Shown here in pieces: positions 24,509-34,954 of a stretch of DNA of 64,000 nt. Under the pieces are notes generated by a model. That model was not told the origin of the DNA. It searched no databases and saw only the letters and a list, made by a program, of their open reading frames with translations. Numbering within the stretch: the stretch's first letter is position 1; every line of letters begins with the position of its first letter. Origin of the DNA: Actinomadura macrotermitis. GTDB lineage: Bacteria > Actinomycetota > Actinomycetes > Streptosporangiales > Streptosporangiaceae. Position numbers and translations under genes: made by a program. The stretch is taken from positions 124,001 to 188,000 of the forward strand of contig NZ_WEGH01000004.1 in NCBI RefSeq assembly GCF_009604375.1, in the 5' to 3' direction.

Positions 24509-26089
24509 ATGCGGGTCTTCCTCACCGGCGCGTCCGGGTTCGTCGGCTCCTACACGGTGCGCGCGCTGCTCGCGGCCGGGCACACCCCCCGGGCGCTGGT
24601 CCGCGACCCCGCCAAGGCCGCCCGGGTGCTCACCGCGATCGGCGCCGATCCGGCCGCGGTCGAGTTCGTCGAGGGCGACATGCTCGACCCCACCACGGTC
24701 GCCGGCGCGCTGCAAGGCTGCGACGCCGCGATCCACGCCGCCGCCGCGATCGGCGTCACCGGCGCGGCGGGCGACCTGGTCGAGGTGAACGTCACCGGCA
24801 CCCGCAACGTGGTCGGCGGCGCGGTGGCGGCCGGGCTGGCGCCGGTGGTGCACGTGTCCACGATCGCGGTGTTCGTGCCGCCGGCCGGGCCTGTCATCAC
24901 CATGGGGGACACCCCCAACACCTCGGCGCGTCGCAGGCTCCGGGCGCCTCGGCCCCCCGTCATCACCGCGGACGGGGCGCTGGCGCGGCCGCGCACCGGT
25001 TACGGCCGGTCCAAGGTCGCCGCCGAGCGCTACGTCCGCGGCCTGCAGGAAGAGGGCGCGCCGGTCTGCATCGTCTACCCCGGCGGGGTCTGCGGCCCGC
25101 ACCAGCCGACGCTGGACGCGCTGATGGAGGGCCTGGCGGGCGCCCTCGGCACGGCGTGGCCGACGCCGCGCGGCGGTGTGTCGGTGATCGACGTCCGCGA
25201 CCTGGCCGAGGCGCTCGCCCGCGCGGTGGCCGCGCCGCGGCAAGGCGAGCGCTGGCTGCTCGGCGGCCACTACCTGACCTGGCCCGCCTACGCCGACCTG
25301 TGCGACGAGCTGACCGGCGTGAAGTGCCGCCGGCTGCCCGCGCCCGCCGGGCTGCTGCTCGCCGCCGGGTCGGCACTGGACGCCGTCAAGCGCGTCCGCC
25401 CGTTCGACTACCCGCTGACCCGCGACGCCGCCGAGTTCATGGTGCGGCTCGTCCCGACCGACGACCGCCCCGCGCTGGACGCGCTGGGCCTCACCCTGCG
25501 CCCGGTCGAGGAGACCGTCGCCGACGCGCTGCGCTGGCTCGTCGAAGCAGGCCACCTGGACGCCCGCAAGGCCGGGCGTCTCGCCGACACCAAGGAGCAG
25601 CCGATGCCGTCCCTCGTCCAGCGCACCCTCGGGCCGCTCTTCCAGCGGATGGCGGGGTCGTCCTGGTTCCCCAAGGTGGGGCCCAAGGTCGTCCCGCCGC
25701 TGGACCGGGCCCTGCACCGGCTCACCGGCGGCCGGGTGCTGCTCGGCCAGTCGCTGGTGCCGAGCCTGGTCCTCACCACCGTCGGCGCCAAGAGCGGCGA
25801 GCCGCGCGAGGCGCCGCTCGCCTGCCTGCCCGAGGCCGGCGGCACGTGGGTCGTGGTCGGCTCGAACTTCGGCCGCGAGAAGCACCCGGCGTGGACGGGG
25901 AACCTGCTGAAGAACCCCGAGGCCACCGTCAGCTTCCGCGGCCGGCGCACCCCCGTCACCGCGCGCCTGCTGACGGGCGAGGAGCGCGCGGAGGTGTGGC
26001 CGCGGCTGCTGACCGTCTGGCCGGTCTACGACCGCTACGTCGAGCGTTCCGGCCGCGAGCTGCGGGTCTTCCGGCTGACGCCGCGCTAG
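24509..26089 (+). CDS. Fusion: NAD(P)-dependent epimerase/SDR + F420-type nitroreductase
   Basis: 526 aa in one frame. Residues 1-340 are an extended SDR with TGASGFVGSY, AAAAIGVTGAAGD, HVSTIAVF and YGRSKVAAE (YxxxK). Residues about 366-526 are a deazaflavin (F420)-dependent nitroreductase domain of the DUF385 type: TVGAKSGEPREAPLACL, VVVGSNFGREKHPAWTGN, VERSGRELRVFRLTPR. An AAGGAG lies 6 nt before an in-frame ATG at 25604 (residue 366), so the second domain could also be made alone. A TAGTTT box ends 6 nt before the main ATG (leaderless). Its 3-prime end overlaps the convergent gene by four bases. Confidence 0.88.
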   Translation: MRVFLTGASGFVGSYTVRALLAAGHTPRALVRDPAKAARVLTAIGADPAAVEFVEGDMLDPTTVAGALQGCDAAIHAAAAIGVTGAAGDLVEVNVTGTRNVVGGAVAAGLAPVVHVSTIAVFVPPAGPVITMGDTPNTSARRRLRAPRPPVITADGALARPRTGYGRSKVAAERYVRGLQEEGAPVCIVYPGGVCGPHQPTLDALMEGLAGALGTAWPTPRGGVSVIDVRDLAEALARAVAAPRQGERWLLGGHYLTWPAYADLCDELTGVKCRRLPAPAGLLLAAGSALDAVKRVRPFDYPLTRDAAEFMVRLVPTDDRPALDALGLTLRPVEETVADALRWLVEAGHLDARKAGRLADTKEQPMPSLVQRTLGPLFQRMAGSSWFPKVGPKVVPPLDRALHRLTGGRVLLGQSLVPSLVLTTVGAKSGEPREAPLACLPEAGGTWVVVGSNFGREKHPAWTGNLLKNPEATVSFRGRRTPVTARLLTGEERAEVWPRLLTVWPVYDRYVERSGRELRVFRLTPR

Positions 26090-26586
26090 CGGCGGCGGCC
26101 CCGCATCATCCGCGAGGTCTTCCGGCCGATGACCAGGTAGGCGAGCACGACGCCGGCGGTGTTGAGGATGACGTCGTCGATGTCGAACGCGCGGCCCATC
26201 ACCAGCAGGCCCTGCACGGTCTCGATCACCAGCGAGACCAGGCCGCCGATCACGGCCAGCCGGAGCGGGCCGCGCAGCCGCACCGAGACCCACGGCAGCA
26301 GCACGCCGAGCGGGGCGAGCAGCATCAGGTTGCCGCCGACCTGCAGCAGCGCCTCCTTGGTGGGCCGGTTCAGGTAGAAGCGGAGCGAGTGGCCGGGGCT
26401 GGTGTTGCCGCCGGCCTGCCCGTTGTCGTGGACGGGGGTCAGCGTGAGCCGGAACGCGAAGTAGAAGAAGACCCCGAGCGCCCCGAGCGCGACCAGCACC
26501 CCCAGCCCCCGCAGGGCGGTGACGTACCAGGCCGGTTTCTCCTCGGCACCGGCTGCCGTGTGCTCCATCTCGGCCGTCACCGCCAC
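26086..26586 (-). CDS. VanZ-like membrane protein
   Basis: 166 aa from a GTG with GAGGGAG upstream. Four or so transmembrane helices; the motifs GGNLMLLAPLGVLLPWV, SLVIETVQGLLVMGRAFDID and DVILNTAGVVLAYLVIG are the VanZ-like signature (including the conserved E.xQ and D(V/I)..N..G). The role in this family is unclear; VanZ itself affects teicoplanin resistance. It is directly upstream-adjacent to no resistance genes here. Its stop shares CTAG with the fusion gene stop. Confidence 0.88.
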   Translation of the reverse strand: MAVTAEMEHTAAGAEEKPAWYVTALRGLGVLVALGALGVFFYFAFRLTLTPVHDNGQAGGNTSPGHSLRFYLNRPTKEALLQVGGNLMLLAPLGVLLPWVSVRLRGPLRLAVIGGLVSLVIETVQGLLVMGRAFDIDDVILNTAGVVLAYLVIGRKTSRMMRGRRR

Positions 26587-26597
26587 GTTCCACTCCC

Positions 26598-27272
26598 TCA
26601 GATCTCGCTCGAACCCGCGACGGGTGTCCCCGCGTTCCGGGCGAATATGCGCACCGGCCCGCGATCGCGCAGGATCAGGACGGCGAGGGCGAGCATCCAG
26701 ACGCTCCAGCCGAGGTAGCCGGCGAAGTTGACCTGGGCCGCGCCGAACGCGCCCGCCGCGACGGCGGCCGCCGACACGGCGCCGAGCCCGGTGAACCAGC
26801 GGGGCGCACCGTCCAGGGCGCGCAGCACCAGCAGCGTCCACGCCGCGGTGAACAGGTAGCCGAGGGTCTCGCCGACCGCGACGCCGAGGTAGTCGTTGAG
26901 CGCGGTGAAGACCGTCTCGGTCGTGCGTGGGTCGGCCGGGTGCGCGTCGGCGAGGGCGGGCACCGCGAACGGCCACCGCAGCAGCCCGAGGAGCTGGACG
27001 AGCCCGGCCAGCACGCCGGCGCAGGTGACGGCGGCCGAGCCGAGGCGCCTGCCGAGCAGGACCGAGGCGGGGATGAGCAGGCCGGCGCCGAGCGCCAGCA
27101 GCAGGAAGAACCCGCTGATCGCGGTGGAGTCGGCGGCGAAGCGGGCGAGCACCTCCCCCGCCGGGCGGTGCAGGACCGCCGGGTAGTCGAAGACCGAGCC
27201 GAGCCCGATGAACGCGGCGTTGGCGGCGACGACCCCGCCGGCCAGCGCGGCGGCCAGTGACCTTTCGTGCAT
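26598..27272 (-). CDS. DUF4386-like integral membrane protein
   Basis: 224 aa from the ATG at 27272, with GGGAGG upstream. Six hydrophobic helices, with YPAVLHRPAGEVLARFAAD in the first outer loop and a GYLGWSVWML end, as in the DUF4386 family. It is divergent from a TetR gene with inverted repeats in between, so it is likely the TetR target. No function is known. The VanZ-like gene follows 11 bp downstream, probably in the same operon. Confidence 0.75.
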   Translation of the reverse strand: MHERSLAAALAGGVVAANAAFIGLGSVFDYPAVLHRPAGEVLARFAADSTAISGFFLLLALGAGLLIPASVLLGRRLGSAAVTCAGVLAGLVQLLGLLRWPFAVPALADAHPADPRTTETVFTALNDYLGVAVGETLGYLFTAAWTLLVLRALDGAPRWFTGLGAVSAAAVAAGAFGAAQVNFAGYLGWSVWMLALAVLILRDRGPVRIFARNAGTPVAGSSEI

Positions 27273-27292
27273 GACGACCTCCCAGAAACTGT

Positions 27293-27323
27293 GAACGCTG
27301 TTCAACATTAAACACCGTACACT
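27293..27323. promoter_or_regulatory. TetR operator and divergent promoter
   Basis: An AT-rich patch between divergent genes. Contains the perfect inverted repeat GAAC-GCT-GTTC (27293-27303), then TGTTC...AAACA, and a TACACT box at 27318-27323 exactly 6 nt before the TetR ATG, suggesting a leaderless, autoregulated transcript. Confidence 0.6.
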
Positions 27324-27329
27324 GTTGCC

Positions 27330-28001
27330 ATGGATCAGGGAAGCCCCGCCCGCCGCGGCCCGAAACGCTCCGCCGACCGCGGCGCCGTCCTCGCCGAGGC
27401 CCTCGCGCTGGTGGACGCCGGCGGCCTGCCGGCCCTCACCATGCGCGCGCTCGCGTCCCGCGTCGGCCTCACCCCCGGCGCGCTGTACACCTACTTCCCG
27501 GACCGGGCGGCGATCGTGGCGGCGCTCGTCGACCACCTGCTCGCCGAGGCCGACACCGCGCCCCTGCTCGACGGGGCCCTGCCCTGGCAGGAGCGGCTGA
27601 CCCGGTTCGCGCTCGGCCTGCGCGAGGTGCTGCTGCGCCACCCGGGCGCCGTCCCGGCGATGCTCGCGGGCCCGTTCACCGGGCCGGTCGCGCTGACCGT
27701 CGGCGAGCGCATGCTGCACGCCCTCGGCGACGCGGGCCTGAAGCCCGGCGACGCGGCGCGCGCGTCCTACACCGTGATGGTCTACGTGCTCGGCGCGATC
27801 GCCCTGGAGGCCGCCGAGATCACCCCGGGCGCCCCGGCCGCGCCCGAGGCCGACCGCGTCGCCGAGCGCCGCGCCGCCTTCGGCCACCTCGACCCCGCCG
27901 CCTACCCGCTGACGCACGCGGCGGCCGACACCATGGCCGCCTACGTGTCGACCGGCCAGTTCCGCTGGGGGCTGGAGCGCCTGCTGACGGGCCTGGCCTG
28001 A
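27330..28001 (+). CDS. TetR-family regulator
   Basis: 223 aa. N-terminal HTH: ALALVDAGGLPALTMRALAS then RVGLTPGALYTYFPDRAAIV. The C-terminal half is a TetR_C-like ligand domain (YTVMVYVLGAIALEAAEI). It is divergent from the DUF4386-like gene across 57 bp holding an inverted repeat, so it very probably represses that gene and itself. Ligand unknown. Confidence 0.88.
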   Translation: MDQGSPARRGPKRSADRGAVLAEALALVDAGGLPALTMRALASRVGLTPGALYTYFPDRAAIVAALVDHLLAEADTAPLLDGALPWQERLTRFALGLREVLLRHPGAVPAMLAGPFTGPVALTVGERMLHALGDAGLKPGDAARASYTVMVYVLGAIALEAAEITPGAPAAPEADRVAERRAAFGHLDPAAYPLTHAAADTMAAYVSTGQFRWGLERLLTGLA

Positions 28002-28008
28002 GAACGGC

Positions 28009-28043
28009 GAAGGCCGCCCCCGCATGACGCGGGGACGGCCTTC
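28009..28043. terminator. Bidirectional terminator TetR / lon
   Basis: Arms GAAGGCCG..CCCCGC (28009-28023) and GCGGGG..CGGCCTTC (28029-28043) pair over 14 bp with one internal mismatch and a 5-nt loop, between convergent genes. Confidence 0.75.
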
Positions 28044-28055
28044 GGGCGGAGGGGG

Positions 28056-30452
<2,397 letters not shown>

Positions 30453-30487
30453 GCTCAGCTCCAAGTCATCGACAGACCCAACCTCAA

Positions 30488-30508
30488 GTTGAGTCATACA
30501 CACTCAAG
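30488..30508 (-). promoter_or_regulatory. HAIR element (HspR operator) upstream of lon
   Basis: GTTGAGT-N7-ACTCAAG matches the HAIR consensus CTTGAGT-N7-ACTCAAG at 13 of 14 positions. It lies 36 bp upstream of the lon ATG. HspR represses lon through such a site in Streptomyces; the same control is predicted here. hspR is not in the window. Confidence 0.88.
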
Positions 30509-30555
30509 AAAACGGAGCACGGATTTGTTTCCTCAGCAACGTTCGCTCTCAGCGA

Positions 30556-31356
30556 TCACGTTTTCTCGCGGCCGGGAGGCAGGGCGAGGTCGGCGACGAG
30601 CAGCGACGCGTAACCGCCCCGGGCCGCGATCGCCAGCCACAGGACCGGGACGACCGCCAGCACCCCGAGCGGGCCGACGCCCTGCAGCAGCAGGCCGATC
30701 AGGGCCGCGACGGCGAGGGTGCCCGCGATGGTGATCACACCGGCGAGCCCGGCCCGGATGAGCCCGGGGCCCTCCCGCACGCCCGCGTCGGTCAGGCCGA
30801 ACTGGTGCAGGATTCCCATGATCAGGGCGAGGGCGCCGACCGTGAGGGCGCCGGTGAACAGGAGGGTGAGCGCGAGGCCCGAGGTCAGGAAGGTCACCGC
30901 ATGGGCGAGCAGGGGGCGCAGGTCGTCCACCCGGCGCAGCTCCGGGAAGTGCGCGTAGCCGGCCCGGTCGAGGGAGATCAGCCGCTTCCAGCCGTGGACG
31001 AGCAGCACCGCCATCACCAGGCAGGGCAGCAGGACCTGCAGGACGGCCCAGCGCGTCCGGCCGGCGGCGATCGCCCAGCGGGTGAGCAGGAACCCCGCGG
31101 CGAGCAGGGCGAGCTCGAGTGCGCCGAGGCCGGGCAGGAACCCGCCCGGCAGGGAGGCGCGCTCTTGCAGGGTGGCCCATTCGGGGTAGGCCGCTGCCAC
31201 GGACAGGCTGGCCGGGACGAAGACCAGGCCGCCGTACAGCAGGGCCAGCGCGAAGTGCCGTCCGGCGCGGCCGAGCCTCAGCTGGTGCGCGGCGGCCAGG
31301 GCGATCCCGGCGCCGGCGGCGTAGGACCAGGGCACGTCCGCGTAGACGCCCAGCAT
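30556..31356 (-). CDS. Polytopic membrane protein, unknown
   Basis: 266 aa from the ATG at 31356, which overlaps the oxygenase stop by ATGA. Six to seven hydrophobic helices (HFALALLYGGLVFVPASLSV, WAVLQVLLPCLVMAVLLVHG, ALTLLFTGALTVGALALIMG). No family motif I can name. Coupling to the MpaB-type oxygenase suggests a joint role, perhaps as a membrane anchor or transporter. Start choice rests on the overlap. Confidence 0.6.
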   Translation of the reverse strand: MLGVYADVPWSYAAGAGIALAAAHQLRLGRAGRHFALALLYGGLVFVPASLSVAAAYPEWATLQERASLPGGFLPGLGALELALLAAGFLLTRWAIAAGRTRWAVLQVLLPCLVMAVLLVHGWKRLISLDRAGYAHFPELRRVDDLRPLLAHAVTFLTSGLALTLLFTGALTVGALALIMGILHQFGLTDAGVREGPGLIRAGLAGVITIAGTLAVAALIGLLLQGVGPLGVLAVVPVLWLAIAARGGYASLLVADLALPPGREKT

Positions 31357-32186
31357 CACCGTCTCCGGGCGCGGCGGGAGCGGAACGTGGCCTGCACGCG
31401 GCGCTCGGCGAGCCGGACCAGCAGGCGGCGCGGCGGGCGGCGCAGGAACGCGGGCGTCACGTGGTACAGGTCGGTGGCCAGCCGCAGGAACAGGTCCGCG
31501 GCGCGCTGCCGGCCGTGGCTCCACTCGAACCCGTACTGCGCCCGCACCGGCTCGGGCAGCATCGCGATCGTCAGCAGCCGGAACAGCGCGATCGCGGGCG
31601 CGAGGTACCACAGGCGGCCCGGCCACAGGACGGCCCGGGCCACCTGGCGGGCGGCGTCGCCGACCTCCAGGGTGGCGATCTTCTCCGCCATGTAGGCCTC
31701 GAAGGCGGCGAGGTCGGGCGGCTGCGCGTCCGGCGGGCAGCCGAGGACCTCGGCGACGATCCGCGCCTCGCGGTAGTAGTCGGCCGACAGGTCGCGCTCG
31801 TCGTCGCCGGGCCGCATGACCTCCCGGTAGACGTACAGCGCCGCGTCGATCAGGGTGGCGTTCACCCAGACCTGCAGATCGGCGTCGTTGCCCGAGTAGC
31901 CGGGGCCGGTGACGCGGTTGTGCAGGCCGCGCACGCGGGCGGCCATGCGCTCGACCTCGTCCGGCTCGCCGAAGGTGACGATCAGCAGGAAGTCCAGCGT
32001 GCCGAACAGGCGGGCGAGCGGGCGCCGCTGGAAGTCGCTGTGGTCGGCGACGCCCTGGGCGACGCCGGGTTCGGCGAGCTGCAGCAGCAGCGCGCGGCCC
32101 GCGCCGAGGCCGAGCAGGGGCTCGGCCGCCAGCTCCTGTAGGACGGACCGCTCGGCGAGCCGGTCGCGCAGATCGGCCGGGGACAT
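31356..32186 (-). CDS. MpaB/DUF2236-family haem oxygenase-like protein
   Basis: 276 aa from the ATG at 32186 with CCGGAGG upstream. Conserved features of the DUF2236 (ER-bound oxygenase MpaB/B-prime, latex clearing protein) family: LLLQLAEPGVAQGVADHSDF, then ARVRGLHNRVTGPGYSGNDA (conserved His in LHNRVTG) and DLQVWVNATLIDAALYVYREV, and a C-terminal PGRLWYLAPAIALFRLLTIA membrane-like helix. The family binds b-type haem; many act on terpenoid or rubber chains. Substrate unknown. Confidence 0.85.
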   Translation of the reverse strand: MSPADLRDRLAERSVLQELAAEPLLGLGAGRALLLQLAEPGVAQGVADHSDFQRRPLARLFGTLDFLLIVTFGEPDEVERMAARVRGLHNRVTGPGYSGNDADLQVWVNATLIDAALYVYREVMRPGDDERDLSADYYREARIVAEVLGCPPDAQPPDLAAFEAYMAEKIATLEVGDAARQVARAVLWPGRLWYLAPAIALFRLLTIAMLPEPVRAQYGFEWSHGRQRAADLFLRLATDLYHVTPAFLRRPPRRLLVRLAERRVQATFRSRRARRR

Positions 32187-32280
32187 GGGCGCCTCCGGAG
32201 GGTGGGGCGGACTCATGCCGATATGTCTACTCCCTTATTGGCGCTGTGCCAATAGCAGCCGCCCCCTCCTCTGCGCGTTC

Positions 32281-33564
32281 CTAACCGAGAAGGCGGTACG
32301 GGGCGGTGTGCCCGCCCGCCTCGACACCGGCCGCGCGCCGGGACTCGTCGGCCGACCAGGTGTACACGCCCTTGGCCATCAGCGACGGCTCTGCCGCCGC
32401 GCGCGCCTGGTACACCTCGGCGCGGACCTCGTGCAGGCCGCCGTCCTGCGGGTCGGCCTGCACGGCCATCTCGGCGAGGTGCGCGGCGAGGCGCAGGTCG
32501 CCGGCGTCGACGGCGCGGCGGGCGGCGTCCGCGACCTTCGCCGCGCCGCCCGCCAGGTCCGCGACGGCACGGGCCAGCACGGCGTCGGGCGCGGGCTTCA
32601 GGTGCGCGGGGTTGCCGTCGTACCAGCCCCCGTACAGCCGCCACAGGTTGCGCACGATGAACTCCGGCTCGTCGTACTTGGCCTGGAGGTAGACGCGATC
32701 GGCCAGGTGCGCGGGCGGCTTCACCGCCTGCACGATCGCGTCCAGGCGGGCGCCGTCGTTCAGCATCGCCAGCGTCTGCTCGACGATGCTCTCCAGCCAC
32801 TCGGCGGTCTCGGTGAGCGCCTGGTGGATCCGCTCGGCGCCGTAGACCGGCGCGCCGTGCGAGGGGATCATCAGCTCGGCGCCGAGCGCGGCCATGCGGC
32901 GCAGCGCGTGCGCCCACTCGCGCGGGTAGCGCTGCGCCTTCTGCGGGTTGCCGCAGTTCGGGGTGAGCCAGATGAACAGGTCGCCGGGCAGCAGCAGCCG
33001 GTGCTCGGGCACGTAGGCGACGGCGGCGTCGTCGGTCTCGCCCTTGGCGTGGAACAGCTCGAAGGTCAGCCCGCCGCGGGTGACGGTAAGGCCGTCGCGG
33101 AAGGTGACGTCGGGCTGCCGGTACCGCGACGGCCAGGTGAGGTCGGGCACCTGGAACTGGCGCCGGTTGATGACGGTGTTGTAGCCGTTGGTCAGCCGGT
33201 ACCGGTCGAAGCGGTCGCGGACGGCCTCGTGCGCGACGACCTGGACGGACGCGCCCGGCTCGGCGTCGAACGGGCCGAGCCCCATCACGTGGTCGATGTG
33301 CCCGTGCGAGTAGAACGCCGTGGTCAGCGGGTCGGGCGACCACGCGCGCAGGTGCGCGTGCGCCCGCTCCGCGGTCGCCGGGTTGCCGGTGTCGAACAGG
33401 ATCAGCTCGCCGGCGGCGCGGAACGCCACCACGTTGCCGAAGCCGGGCAGCCAGCCGAGGCCGTCCGCGATGTCGACGACGCCCGCCCCGCCCATGCCGG
33501 TGTGCACGATGCTGTCGTCCTGCTCGCCGCGCCAGACCCGGTCGGCGTAGTCCTTGATGTCCAT
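32281..33564 (-). CDS. Metallo-beta-lactamase-fold alkyl/aryl sulfatase
   Basis: 427 aa. Metal site motif SHGHIDHVMG (HxHxDH), E/D ligands in FHAKGETDDA and LLPGDLFIW, and IPSHGAPVYG. A dimerisation domain with EWLESIVEQTLAMLNDGARL and KYDEPEFIVRNLWRLYGGWY follows, then a DAGDLRLAAHLAEMAVQADP helix pair. This is the SdsA1/BDS1 alkyl sulfatase architecture without the C-terminal SCP-like domain and without a signal peptide. It would release alcohol and sulfate from alkyl sulfates. The MFS gene is just upstream in the operon. Confidence 0.9.
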   Translation of the reverse strand: MDIKDYADRVWRGEQDDSIVHTGMGGAGVVDIADGLGWLPGFGNVVAFRAAGELILFDTGNPATAERAHAHLRAWSPDPLTTAFYSHGHIDHVMGLGPFDAEPGASVQVVAHEAVRDRFDRYRLTNGYNTVINRRQFQVPDLTWPSRYRQPDVTFRDGLTVTRGGLTFELFHAKGETDDAAVAYVPEHRLLLPGDLFIWLTPNCGNPQKAQRYPREWAHALRRMAALGAELMIPSHGAPVYGAERIHQALTETAEWLESIVEQTLAMLNDGARLDAIVQAVKPPAHLADRVYLQAKYDEPEFIVRNLWRLYGGWYDGNPAHLKPAPDAVLARAVADLAGGAAKVADAARRAVDAGDLRLAAHLAEMAVQADPQDGGLHEVRAEVYQARAAAEPSLMAKGVYTWSADESRRAAGVEAGGHTAPYRLLG

Positions 33565-33576
33565 GAGGGTTCCTTC

Positions 33577-34863
33577 TCAGTGCGCCGCCTGCGGCACGGC
33601 GGCCGCGGGCGGCTCCGCCAGGGACGCGCGGTCCCGGGCGGGGCGGATCAGCGCCGCGGCCAGCAGGCCGCAGACGATCATGAGGGCGGCGGCGAGGTCG
33701 AAGGCGTGCCGGAACCCGGCCGCCGCCGACCCGGCCGCGTCGACGAGCGCGCCGCTGGCCAGCGGCCCGAACGCGCCGGCGGTGGAGGCCGCCGCGGTCA
33801 CCGTGCAGAGCAGCGCGGCGCGCTGACGGAGCGGCGCGATCTCGGCGAGGACGGCCTGCATCAGCCCGAAGAAGGCGTTGCCGACGGTGAAGGCGACCAG
33901 CATCGCCGCCACCAGCGCGACGCCTCCGCCGACCCGGGTGAGCAGCAGCGTCGCCGCTCCGGAGACGACGACGGCGGCGCCGCCGAGCACTCCGCGCGCG
34001 ACCCGGCTGGACCGGCCGCGGCGCAGCATCCGCTGGGAGGCGTAGCCGATGCCGAGGATGAAGACGATGCCGGCGACCTGCGTCCCGGCGGCGACCAGCC
34101 CGGCGCGCTCCAGTTCGTACCCGTGCACCCGCTGCAGGAACTGCGGCAGCCAGGTGAGCGCGACCGCCATCAGCCAGAACGCGGCGAACCCGCCCGCCAG
34201 GCCGCCGAGCACAGTGCCGCGGGTGAGCAGCCGCCGGTAGGGGACGCGGCCGCCCTCCGCGGGCCGCGCGTGGACGCCGTGCGGCCCCTCGCCGCCCCAG
34301 CGCAGCCAGGCCAGCAGCCACAGCAGGCCGAGGACGCCGGTGAGGGCGAACGCGGCCCGCCAGCCGGCCCGGGTGATGGTGAGCGCGAGCAGCGGCGCGC
34401 CCACGGCGACGCCCACCGCGCCGCCGATCGTCAGCAGGCTGCCCGGCAGCGTGCGCCGCTCGTCGGGGAACCAGCTGAACGCCACGTGGTTGGCCAGCGG
34501 GAACGCCGGGCCCTCGGCGGCGCCGAGCACGACGCGGGTGGCGACCAGCGTGGCCAGGCCCGCGGCGGGCAGCGCCACCAGCAGCTGCGCGAGGCTCCAC
34601 ACCACGGCCATGGCGGTGACCAGGCGGCGGGCGGTGAGCCGGTCGGCGGCGAACCCGGCCGCCGCGCCGGACAGGCTGAACAGCAGGAAGAACGCGCTGC
34701 CGATGGTGCCGAAGCGGGTGTCGTCCAGGCCGAGGTCGTCCTTGATGTGCTTGCCGGCGAGGCCGAGCACGCTCTTGTCCAGGAAGTTGACGGCCATGAA
34801 CAGCACCAGCAGGACGACGACCGTCCATGCTCTCCGGGCGGGGGCCGGGGTGGGAGGGGTCAT
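33577..34863 (-). CDS. MFS transporter (ACS-like)
   Basis: 428 aa from the ATG at 34863 (GTGAGGGTG upstream). Twelve hydrophobic helices. The loop 2-3 motif appears as GFAADRLTARRLVTAMAVVW, and GAAEGPAFPLANHVAFSWFP resembles the anion:cation symporter family. Operon partner of the alkyl sulfatase 12 bp downstream, so it probably imports the sulfate ester or related organic anion. Divergent from a PucR-type regulator with a palindrome between. Confidence 0.85.
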   Translation of the reverse strand: MTPPTPAPARRAWTVVVLLVLFMAVNFLDKSVLGLAGKHIKDDLGLDDTRFGTIGSAFFLLFSLSGAAAGFAADRLTARRLVTAMAVVWSLAQLLVALPAAGLATLVATRVVLGAAEGPAFPLANHVAFSWFPDERRTLPGSLLTIGGAVGVAVGAPLLALTITRAGWRAAFALTGVLGLLWLLAWLRWGGEGPHGVHARPAEGGRVPYRRLLTRGTVLGGLAGGFAAFWLMAVALTWLPQFLQRVHGYELERAGLVAAGTQVAGIVFILGIGYASQRMLRRGRSSRVARGVLGGAAVVVSGAATLLLTRVGGGVALVAAMLVAFTVGNAFFGLMQAVLAEIAPLRQRAALLCTVTAAASTAGAFGPLASGALVDAAGSAAAGFRHAFDLAAALMIVCGLLAAALIRPARDRASLAEPPAAAVPQAAH

Positions 34864-34930
34864 GTGATCACCCTCACCGGGCGCGGGGTGCCCGGCAAGC
34901 GGCGATGCGCCCACCCGCGGGGCCGCCCCG

Positions 34931-34946
34931 TTGTGACATGTCACAA
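34931..34946. promoter_or_regulatory. Perfect 16-bp palindromic operator
   Basis: TTGTGACATGTCACAA is a perfect palindrome in the 91-bp gap between the MFS gene (minus) and the PucR-type regulator (plus). CACAAT at its edge lies 7 nt before the regulator ATG, so binding would cover a leaderless promoter. Best candidate for autoregulated control of the sulfatase operon. Confidence 0.7.
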
Positions 34947-34954
34947 TCTCGGGG

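Noticed and set aside
32213..34828. Long minus-strand ORFs over the sulfatase/MFS region in other frames
   Set aside because: Shadows; the MBL and MFS frames hold all recognisable motifs.
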